Source: Stephanodiscus triporus
Taxonomy: Eukaryota > Bacillariophyta > Thalassiosirophyceae > Thalassiosirales > Thalassiosiraceae
Assembly (NCBI GenBank): GCA_036939755.1
Contig: JALLAZ010001087.1
Location: 1 to 10,391 of the forward strand
Length of the DNA: 10,391 nucleotides
Direction of reading: 5' to 3'
In this document: piece by piece, positions 1-8,002 of the stretch
Layout: the number at the start of each line of letters is the position of its first letter
Position numbering within the stretch: the first letter of the stretch is position 1
Position numbers and translations under genes: made by a program
Notes under the pieces: model-generated
Databases searched by the model: none
Told to the model about the DNA's origin: nothing
Seen by the model: the letters and a program-made list of their open reading frames with translations, nothing else

Positions 1-242
1 TCGGCAGGAAGTAGGCTAGCAAAAAAATTCTCAATTATTACCCAACTCGTAGTACACCACATACAACTCAACTGAAAAATTCTGATTGTGGAGGAAGCAC
101 AAACCCAAACAATACTTCCATTAATATCATCACAGCTACTACTTCTCCTTTAAGCTTGTGTGAGAGAGAGCGGGGTAGTAGCAGGAGTCAAGGCAACTCG
201 CTTGTGTGGCACTTCGCGCACGGCCGCTCTTACCTGTCCTTT
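1..242 (+). promoter_or_regulatory. Upstream region and leader of the BTB/BACK-like gene
   Basis: There is no recognisable coding sequence, RNA gene or repeat. The frame of exon 1 is open back to about 156 but has no ATG before 243, so 5' UTR and part of the promoter are the likely content. The stretch is AT-rich up to about 150 and then becomes GA-rich (GTGTGAGAGAGAGCGGGG, 157-174). No TATA box or known motif is convincing. Confidence 0.35.
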
Positions 243-1706
243 ATGACCATGAATGACCAGGACCGTGACGAAGGAGAGGGCAACGATCCAGAGCTAATTC
301 CTGCCATTGAAAGCCTAGATGACTACGTTCGTCGGTATGGCCTTCTTGGTGCAAATGATGGTAAGTCAACCATGAAAAAAAAATTCTGGTCGTGACTATG
401 ATTTATTTTTCTGTTCGCTAACAATTGGATTATTCGTCTTCATCGTCATCGACTATCAGATGATCAGACCGGTGGAGAATTCAATGGTTTGAATCGCCTT
501 GAAGCCATTAAACAAGTTCTTGATGAGGAAGCCTACCGCGACGAAGTCATCGAGAAACATCAGGCATCCCAACATGAGGTATCGTCGCAGGAACAACAAC
601 ATAAAGAGCGGGAGGGGGTGATATCCCTGCTGTTGGCGAACAAAACTACATATGAAATGCCGGTGCGGCCGCTCGTTGCCTTCTCTGACACCGCAGAACG
701 AATGGTAGACTCGCGAGGTCGATATGGCATTCGAGACGGTGGAACAACGAATCTATCACCGGGGGAAGAAGGAAAGGCCGATTGTCTCATTGAGATTTCG
801 TTGGCTGAATTTGATCCTGACGCGACGATGGCGTTCATTGGTGTTTTACTTTTACTGTATGACCACAAACAAAAGGGACATATTTTTCCGCCAAATGATG
901 GATCTCTGGTAATGTCTCGAAAACGGCGAAGTGATGAGATCGACAATAATATCTCAAATGTATGCAGGGCTCTGATCATTGAAGGAAAGATTCCTGATCA
1001 GCACATTGTCGAATGTCTAAGACTTGCACACTACCTCCAATGCCGTGTTATTCTTGAGACGCTGACGTCAATATTAGAGCTCTCAATTGATTCACGTAAC
1101 TGCATGGCCATTTGTTCTTTAGCAGATTCTTTGAATCTGACATCACTGTTCGAGGCGAGTGTGAACTATGTCATAGAGCGCTTGGACGCTTTCCAGGGGA
1201 TATCTGGTCGTGAGGGTGATCCGGAGACAAAGTCATCTCTGACCACTGAAAATGATGATGTTGCAGAACAAGAGATTAACGAAGTTTGGACATCTCTCCC
1301 ATACGAACTACGTTCTCGTATAATGACAATGCGAAATGTAATGAGAAGCTCCGTAATTGGACGTGGGTCAACGGTTTCAGGCCTATTTTTCTCAAGTGGT
1401 GCAGAGTTTCTCGCCATATTTCGCGAAGCAATCAGAGATCAGAGTGAGCGACTTGCGGAAGCAAAGGCGAGAAGTGAAGAGGTGATTCGCGAACGGACAG
1501 AACAGTGGGTCGTCAGATCGCAGGGACGAGGGTTGTTGTTTGACCTCAGTTCGGATGCGAAGACGAATTTTATTCACGGTGGAGATGTGGCGTACACCTT
1601 GGAAAAGATCGAGAAGCAGTCTCGACGGTTGAAGACATTGGAAACATTCTATGAAGAGCAAAAAACAATATTCGAAGGCCAACTCGCGAATGAGATTCGT
1701 CTTTGA
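243..1706 (+). CDS. Divergent BTB/BACK-like domain protein with coiled-coil C-terminus (two exons)
   Basis: The gene is join(243..360,460..1706), about 454 residues. The first in-frame ATG is 243; ATG 249 has the better context (ACC before ATG) and would give 452 residues. The GTAAGT...CAG intron joins in phase 1, giving ...LLGAND|DQTGGEFNG without a stop. Numbered from 249, residues 1-110 are polar and acidic with no recognisable domain. Residues about 145-225 (IEISLAEFDPDATMAF...LLLLYDHK) resemble the second half of a BTB/POZ fold. Residues about 225-280 (LRLAHYLQC, then NCMAICSLADSLNL and EASVNYVIERL) follow the helical pattern of the BTB C-terminus and BACK domain in Kelch-like proteins. 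The last 130 residues are charged helices likely to form coiled coils (EAIRDQSERLAEAKARSEE; LEKIEKQSRRLKTLETFYEE). BTB/BACK proteins often mediate dimerisation or act as Cullin-3 adaptors, but no Kelch or other substrate-binding domain is visible here, so the role is unknown. The exon structure is secure; the domain call rests on pattern only. Confidence 0.7.
361..459 (+). other. Spliceosomal intron, BTB/BACK-like gene
   Basis: The intron is 99 nt. The donor is ATG|GTAAGT at 361 and the acceptor is TATCAG|ATG, ending at 459. It is phase 1: the G at 360 plus AT at 460-461 makes an Asp codon and leads straight into the long open frame. Retention would hit the TGA at 393-395 soon after the donor. 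Confidence 0.85.
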
Positions 1707-1974
1707 GGCAACACTTTTGAGTCCTGTTTTGTTTATAGGTGTGCTGCGACTATTCCTGTCTACATTTTTATGACTATAACCTGCACAACAACTCAATTTG
1801 GTCCCTGTCGGAATTGAATTAAAGGACATATTAACTGTCAGCAATTGTAGCCGACATCAAGAGAAAAACACAACAAAAACAATTTCAGGGCTTGATAATG
1901 TCACGTATTGACATCATGCGAATGTTGTATCTGCGTCTTTCATCTACTTTCTGCCTCGCCTGTATAAACGTTTC
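1707..1974. other. Convergent intergenic region (3' ends of two genes)
   Basis: These 268 nt separate two tail-to-tail genes and must hold both 3' UTRs and both polyadenylation regions. I see no canonical AATAAA on either strand at a suitable place, no RNA gene and no further coding frame with recognisable content. The sequence is AT-rich, with short A-runs around 1860-1885. Confidence 0.5.
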
Positions 1975-4130
1975 CTACTCAATGACGCCTCTTGATTTCA
2001 GCTCATCCATACAAAGCCATTGATTGACAACGCCCACCATTCCATTTGCCGCACTAGCTCCACTCAAGGCCACTGCTGGGATCCCTATTCCTGGAAAGAC
2101 ACCGTCTCCAGCCAATATTAAATTGGGAATTGATGTACTCCCATCTTTCAGACAATCTTCAAAAGCAGCTCCATATGTGCCGTACGGTCGCCTTAAATAT
2201 CTTTCGTGTGTTAGAGGAGAGCCAACGAGGGCAAGGACAGTTCGATTTCGTGCATCAGGAATGATGGATTCAATGGCGCGCCAGAGTGGAGATGCCCTGG
2301 CATCTTTCAGAGCGTCGTATGTGGGGGACTGGTAGCGTACTCCTGAGTTCAGTGTCTTACTTGCAGACACTTTTGATGCAGCCGTGTTGTCAGTGGATGC
2401 TTTCCAGATGTCGTATGGTTCGTTTCCAGCGCCATATGCGTGCATAACCATGTAACCCTCGGGAGCTAACGTTCGATCCAGAACACATGGATTAGAGACT
2501 GCAATCATGTTCATTTCACCGCAAGGACCGTCTTCAACGCCTTCAATTGAGTTAGAATCTCCTTCAAGCCCCCTGTCCATGACTGTGTAATGAGGCTCCA
2601 GCAGATTAAGATCAAGATCTTTTGCGTCAAGCGCTACATGAAGGTGGAGGAATGATCCAGTCATCTCAGCAGCATCACACTTTGCAAGAAGATTGTTGGT
2701 GCTTTTGGCAGTGTTGGTACTTTGATCTGGTCTTGGACGAATAAAGCTAGTTCTACCGATGGGGTTGGGATTTTTCGCTATCAACCATGATTGATTGGGT
2801 TCTCGCAAATCTGTATGTTGTGCTGGCATCACATTACCACCGTCTAATTGTCTCAGTGCACCTTCGTTCTTGATCAACTTTCTTAAAGACCAAATCGGCT
2901 TAAGATGGGAAGATATCGATAGGCAAAAGACTTCAGCATCTATTCACGAACATAATGCGAGATGGTATTGTTAAAACTCACCGCATTACAAATCACACCT
3001 TCTTTTGCCTTGACGAAAACTGTTCCCCCGCCACCTTTTCGAACATTCAGTCCAATCGCACGATTTCCCGCAGCATTAAACTCAATGCTTTCCACATGCT
3101 GACGCAGGTGCACCTTTGACCCAAGTTTGACATTCCGTCGAGACTTTTGCTCGACTCCTCTTACCAAGGCCTTGATCACCTCGCCCAAACCTCCTTTTGG
3201 GTAGTCCAGTGCTGCGCCTTCCCTATGCATGTCGAAGAGGACATATGCCATGGAAGCCGCGCTCGTCCTTTCGGCAGGCAATCCACTCAAGCTGAATGCC
3301 AGGGCATCCAACCAATCTCTCAACCATTTGTCGGTGACTTTGAATATGGGCCCATTCATAAATGGAGCAAAAGGGCCTGTTGATACGTCCACCCCGTTGC
3401 TTATTATGCTCAGCAGCGAGGGCAGGTATCTCAGTAATGGGACGAGAGAGGTGGGTCCGGGACGCATCGCCATTGCGGGTATTGTAGCCGCTCCAACAAC
3501 TAACGGTTTGGTCACTTCACATAGGGCATTGAATTCCTCGAGAGCAGTGGGGTTAGAAGCAAACGTTCGCAGTGGTCCCTCCTCGAAGTAATTAGGACCG
3601 ACTGTGAGTTTCCATCGCTTCTCCAAGTCTTGATCATTAGGATGTTCTACCATACCCCATCCGTCGTAAGGTATCCATTCCACATCGCCGTCGACCCCCA
3701 CTGCACGTAAAACCTGTTGCAGAGGATTGAAAGGTTCTTTAGAGCACCCCAGAACTATCGTAGGACCTGAATCAAACGTGAATGTGATTCCATTATCCGC
3801 CCGTCTCTCAAATGCATGGGCGCATCCTCCCGGGTGGTTATGAGACTCGAAGATTCCAACCTTTTTATCGTACAGCGTGTTCAATATTGCACCCGCGCAC
3901 AGGCCGCCAATGCCCGCACCGATGATTGCCACGTCGACTTCTTTCGCTAACCGTCCATCATCGTTTTCGTCGTTGGATGTTATCGAATTATCGTTGTCAC
4001 TCGTATCCAGTTTTATTCCAGCTCGTGGCAATGACGTCGCGAATGCAGCCGACGGACGAGGTTGGGCTGTCGCTGAACAGTTAAGATTCGGACATAATAT
4101 TACAAGAGCCAAGTTGAGGAGGAGGATCAT
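1975..4130 (-). CDS. CRTISO-family carotenoid isomerase, plastid-targeted (two exons)
   Basis: The gene is complement(join(1975..2898,2982..4130)), about 690 residues. This FAD-dependent flavoprotein family isomerises poly-cis carotenoids (prolycopene to all-trans lycopene in plants) in the plastid. An N-terminal dinucleotide-binding motif VAIIGAGIGG (GAGIGG at about 71-76) is followed by ESHNHPGGCAHAF. Exon 2 carries the family pattern SFLHLHVALDA, VGSPLTHERYLRRPYGTYG and near the end AGDGVFPGIGIPAVALSGA (about 646-664). The chosen start, ATG 4130, gives a clean signal peptide (MILLLNLALVILC) and then PSAAFATSLPR, an ASAFAP-like cleavage motif typical of diatom plastid precursors. ATG 4205 is also in frame but would put a His-rich stretch in front of the signal peptide, so that stretch is probably leader. 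Length is slightly above plant CRTISO (about 600). Related retinol-saturase-like enzymes share the fold, and these algae often carry several CRTISO-like copies, so the exact substrate is inferred. Confidence 0.9.
2899..2981 (-). other. Spliceosomal intron, CRTISO gene
   Basis: The intron is 83 nt on the minus strand. The donor is AATGCG|GTGAGT (exon ends at 2982) and the acceptor is CTTAAG|CCGATT (exon starts at 2898). It is phase 0. Splicing gives GVICNA|PIWSLRKLI, which restores the conserved 'NA' segment of the carotenoid isomerase family. Without splicing the frame ends just after the donor. Confidence 0.88.
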
Positions 4131-4416
4131 CGCGTGTTTGGTGTTATGGTGATGATGGGTGCGGTGAGAAGTGAGAAGTCGGCCAAACCCGTACGAGGGT
4201 ATCATTACTTACACCATGTTTCTGGCTTGGTGTGATGGATGCGGGCGCAACGATATGTACTTACGTACGATATTATGTACAGTAGAGGAGTACCGATACT
4301 AAACTCGCGAGTCGCGAGCCACATATCTACATAGCCAGCACATACATGAAGGGACCGCACCGGTAGATAGTAGGGAAGAAGGGATGGAATGATGTTGGCC
4401 GCACTCTTCTAGAAGA
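4131..4416. promoter_or_regulatory. Divergent promoter region between CRTISO and recG-like gene
   Basis: The two genes are head to head with 286 nt between the preferred CRTISO start and the RecG start (211 nt if CRTISO starts at 4205). Both promoters and leaders must lie here. Visible elements are a 10-bp perfect palindrome ACTCGCGAGT (4303-4312) inside a tandem heptamer TCGCGAG x2 (4305-4318), repeated GTAC steps around 4257-4280, and a small inverted repeat ACACCA/TGGTGT (4211-4216 and 4228-4233). The CRTISO side is CT/CA-rich from about 4130 to 4175, as expected for a leader. No TATA box is convincing. That it drives both genes is inferred from the geometry. Confidence 0.5.
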
Positions 4417-7400
4417 ATGCGTTCTCGCCTAGCAATTGTCATGATATTGCTTCGAATATTCCCGTTCGTCAGGAGAACCGGTGGACATGGCCATCGACGT
4501 GGTTACCGCACCGCTTTCAATCTCAGCCGCGGACGATTCATGTTATCGCTGGGAGGAATACCAAAACCACCTCTCCATTTCTCTTCTTCGTCTTCGAATG
4601 AAGATAATCACTTAAGAGGCATAAGCTCGATATCGTCAATTTTGCAACATAGCGACGTAAGCTTGAACGAGCTCAGCGAAAGCTGTCTTCTTGCACTTAG
4701 CCGATGCCCCCACACAGTAGCAGATAATGCATTGAAGGCTTATGCGATACAAAAGAGAAGGCGCGAAACAAATGGAATGGCTAAAATATCGGATCCAAGC
4801 AAATATATCTTAGCCGTCTTGAGGAACACCATGGCCGAGAGCACAATATCCTCCCCCCAAGCAATGTTTAATTCGATCAATAAGAACGATCGAGAACATG
4901 GAAATGTTGAGGATGACAGAGACTCGGTGGATATTGGACCGCTTCCACCAAAGAAAAGGATATCAAAGTATAAATTGTCCACTGATTCGACTACGACTAT
5001 AGAAGTACCCGCACAGCAAAACTCGGATAAGAGTAGAATTCTTGATACTAATGAAATGCAAGAAAGGAAGGATGAAGTTACCGCCTATTCAGAACGAGTT
5101 ACTATGGATTACGTCGAAAAATGCCTTTCTTGCATTGTCAAACTTGAGCAACCGATTATACACCTTTCGGGAGTCGGACCAAAGACAGAAGCTGCTTTTC
5201 ACAGCCTTGGACTATTTACGCTACGTGATATCTTATGGCATTTCCCTCGCTATTTCATTGACCGATCACATCTCCAAAAGAGCATCCAAAATGTCGCCGA
5301 CGGAGATGTAGGAACATTCCTCCTCTCCGTAGGTAATTCAAAGTACAATACTGTGGCATGCACAGATGAAGATGGGAACAAAGTTGACGTTGTCTTCTTT
5401 TACGGACGTTCCAAACTGGGTATGGCCGCAGCGTCTGCAGCAATGCAGAAGTTATCTGAGAAGGATTCAGATACAATTATCGTTTCAGGCAAAATCACGC
5501 ATTCTAAAACAGCAAAGCCAGTGATTTATAACCCGGATGTCGTTATTTCTCCTGATCAAGCAGATAGCCTTGGTATCGAGGCAGTGTATTCGCTCGCCTC
5601 CGGATTATCTCAGAAAAAGGTTAAAGCTGCTGTTGAAGAAGTTTTGGATGTGGCAGGTGAGCTGTTCAAGCTTTTACCAGAGTCTCTCCCAGATGACGTA
5701 CTTGCAAAAGTACATTGGCCAAAGCTTGCCGAAGCTCTTATCCTTTCACATAAGCCGACATCAATGGATGAAACTGGTCTGAACTCTCCAGCGAGGCAAC
5801 GGATTGCTTTTGAAGAGCTGTCTATGCAACAAGCTCGACTCGCACTTTCGCGATGGAATCTTAAACACTTTGGTGTTACTCATAATCTTCGAAAGAAGAG
5901 AGCGCATTCTAGCTGGAAAGACAGCCCTCTTGTATCTGCAGCAGTGTCAGCACTTCCGTTCAACATGACTTCACATCAAATGAAATGTCTAGACGAGCTT
6001 TGGGATGATGCCATTGCCGGGAATGAAGGGCGAATGTTGAGGCTTCTTCAAGGAGACGTTGGGTCTGGGAAAACTGTGTTGGCGTATTTGCTTGGTCTTG
6101 GCTGTATTGAAGCACGTCAAGGTGGTGGAAAAGTCGTTGCTTTTATGTGCCCGACTCAATTGTTAGCAGCACAACACGTGCGAACAATATCCGAGTACGC
6201 ATGTCGATTGCAAAGTGAAATGAAAATTAGCGTTGAACTATTGACAGGAAATGTGATTGGGAAATCGCGTGAAGACCTGTTAGCGCGACTAGAAACGCCC
6301 AGTGATAAAGATGCCGTCTTTCTGATTGGAACTCATGCGCTGTCGACACCAGATATCGTGTCTAGGTTAATGCAGCTACCATCCGTAACATCTGACGACA
6401 ACACTGGCCTTGCATTGGCAGTTGTAGACGAAGAACAGCGGTTCGGGGTGCGCCAACGTCTAGCCTTTTCAAAATGTGCTGCGCATTCATTATCTATGAG
6501 TGCAACACCTATTCCCAGGTCAATCAGACTTAAGAGAAGTGCTTTGGTGGATTTCACAGTTTTAGAATCAGACTGCCGTAGCGTAACCACGACAATCGTA
6601 TGTTCTGATATGTTAGAGAAAGTTCTGTCTGAGCTGGGGTCTAAGATTCAGGAAGGCTCGAAATGTTTCTGGGTACTGCCTCGAATCGTTCGTAGCAAAG
6701 ACAGTGATAAAGGAAACGGTGATTCTCCTACTCGATCGAATGTTATAGACAGGTACAACATGCTAACGAATATCTTTGGAGAGGATAGAGTGTGCCACGT
6801 CCACGGAAAAATGGCGGAGCACGAACGCGAAGAGCAGATTGCTCGCTTCGCCGACCCTTCCTCTGAAGCTGCCATCTTAGTTGGCACTACTGTCGTTGAA
6901 GGTGAGTCGTTGCCCTACTCCTTGCTTTTGTCACTAATTTGATGTAATACATGTCTTCCAACTGTCTGTTTTCACCTCCCAAGTCGGTATTGATATTCCA
7001 GATACTAACATTCTCATTGTCGAAGATGCCGATCGCTTTGGGCTGAGTCAGCTTCACCAGCTTCGGGGGAGGATCGGTAGGACAGGGAGTCGACCGGACT
7101 TAAAATGCTATTGCCTCCTGCTATCCAATTTTATCACTGCGAATAATAACTCAACTTCATTGACGAGGTTGCAAATACTGCAGAAATCTAATAAGGGTGA
7201 GGAGATTGCTGATGCCGACTTTTACCTGCGAGGACCTGGTAAGTGCAACACCTCGCACATGCGAAATTTCTCGATAAGGTCTTCCCACAAATTTTATTTT
7301 CGTACTCGTACAGGAGATTTGTTAGGAGATTCTCAATCAGGCATACAGAGGGGCCGCACCGTGGATTTGGAGTATCATTGGGATTTACTTGATGCAGCAA

Positions 7401-7864
7401 CACGATTTGGGCGAAGTTTTATGCAGCGTCCTACTGAGAATAATGGCAAAGAAGGTGGGCTAAGTGAAGAGTCAGTGATCGCGGAGAAGGAGGCAACTGC
7501 GGAAGACGAGACTGCAAGTAACACAATTGTGAAGTGGCTTGCTGAAAGAAATGCCACTGCGTTTTATGAAAAAACAAGTGCGGCGTCAAAACAAGGCCTT
7601 GCTTTGAGGATTATGATGGCTCTTTTTGCTGAGCAGAAGAGGGACGAAAGCAATATTATCGAAGCAATCAGCGCACTGCAAAATCTGGATGCTTCAAAAG
7701 GCGTACAGATACAAGATGTCAAAACAATCCATGCAAAGATTGTAGAAGCATTTTTCAATCAGAGTACTTGTGATCTGGGAACCCAGCTTGGTATGAAAGA
7801 GCCAGTGCTACCTCTTAAACCATATCTGGCTGCCCTGAACACGCAGGTGAGGAGGTATTTGTAA
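4417..7864 (+). CDS. recG: RecG-type ATP-dependent DNA helicase, organelle-targeted; probably the N-terminal part of a RecG-exonuclease fusion
   Basis: Exons are 4417..6901, 6984..7238 and 7314 to 7846 (fusion model) or to the TAA at 7862-7864 (stand-alone, about 1096 residues). RecG remodels stalled forks and branched DNA; plant homologues act in organelles. The N-terminus is Arg-rich with a hydrophobic start (MRSRLAIVMILLRIFPFVRR), so it is a targeting sequence, mitochondrial or plastid. Residues 60-240 are a polar extension. The wedge domain begins near 246 (LSGVGPKTEAAFHSLGLFTL, then ILWHFPRYFIDRS). Helicase motifs: GDVGSGKT at 546-553, PTQLLAAQH, DEEQRFGVRQR from 671, SATPIPRS from 695, VHGKMAEHEREEQIARF, TVVEVGIDIPD, and ADRFGLSQLHQLRGRIGR. 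RGPGDLLGDSQSG follows after splicing. Residues about 950-1091 are an acidic and helical tail beyond normal RecG. DEEQ replaces the more usual RecG DEQH, and the stretch after SATPIPRS diverges. The RecG identity is very secure; the 3' end is the open point. Confidence 0.93.
6902..6983 (+). other. Spliceosomal intron 1, recG-like gene
   Basis: The intron is 82 nt. The donor is GAAG|GTGAGT at 6902 and the acceptor is CCCAAG|TCGG, ending at 6983, in phase 1. Splicing joins TVVE to V-GIDIPD and restores the RecG motif around 'VVEVGIDIPDTNILIVEDADRFG'. Unspliced, the frame ends at the TGA at 6940-6942. Confidence 0.92.
7239..7313 (+). other. Spliceosomal intron 2, recG-like gene (75 nt, open frame)
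   Basis: The donor is CCTG|GTAAGT at 7239 and the acceptor is GTACAG|GAGA, ending at 7313, in phase 1. The length is a multiple of three and there is no in-frame stop, so a simple ORF reading runs through it and inserts 25 residues (KCNTSHMRN...). Removing it gives YLRGPG|DLLGDSQSG, the conserved RecG motif, which is strong evidence that it is an intron. Confidence 0.9.
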
Positions 7865-7970
7865 CATTTATGCCCATTTTCATCAGTGGATTAACTCNCT
7901 GGCTGCTCTGAACACGCAGGTGAGGAGGTATTTGTAACATTTATGCCCATTTTCATCAGTGGATTAACTC
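7826..7970. repeat. 72-bp direct repeat around a single N (unmerged contig overlap)
   Basis: Positions 7826-7897 and 7899-7970 are the same 72 bases apart from one mismatch (C at 7834, T at 7907), separated by one N at 7898. The left copy stops and the right copy starts exactly at the N. That is what appears when two contigs with overlapping ends are joined with a token gap. The mismatch is a silent change in an Ala codon (GCC/GCT), consistent with a heterozygous site. Confidence 0.9.
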
Positions 7971-8002
7971 TCATTCAACGGCGTGCTGGATTCTAATTAA
8001 AG
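7847..8002 (+). other. Probable intron 3 joining RecG to the exonuclease domain (contains an assembly duplication)
   Basis: The donor CAG|GTGAGG follows 7846 and the acceptor AATTAAAG|TCAACC ends at 8002. Both sides are phase 0, giving ...YLAALNTQ|STMEKRLNL... in the exonuclease frame. As printed the interval is 156 nt, but it contains the N at 7898 and a repeated 72-bp contig end. Removing those 73 positions leaves 83 nt, the same size class as the other introns. A possible branch site is ATTAACT (7964-7970). If it is not spliced, RecG ends at the TAA at 7862-7864 and the exonuclease starts at ATG 8009 only 71 nt later (collapsed distance). Confidence 0.62.

Noticed and set aside
560..979. 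Antisense open frame opposite the BTB/BACK-like exon
   Set aside because: It is a shadow of the coding exon, with no recognisable motif. The same holds for other overlapping frames such as 1392-1844 (-), 3229-3591 (+) and 9624-10016 (+).
4384..4412. Upstream ATGs at 4384 and 4389 before the RecG start as alternative starts
   Set aside because: Both run into stops before 4417 (TGA at 4390-4392 and TAG about 4410). They could be tiny upstream frames if transcribed, but nothing shows that they matter.
7847..7886. A 40-nt intron from GTGAGG to the nearer acceptor CATCAG, extending RecG by about 25 residues
   Set aside because: It is much shorter than every other intron here and leads to an unremarkable tail that runs out of frame into the exonuclease start. 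The 83-nt alternative fits size and frame better.
7826..7970. True tandem duplication at the RecG 3' end
   Set aside because: The copies break exactly at an N, and an equally long 72-bp repeat around another N lies 780 nt away. A shared assembly cause is far simpler.
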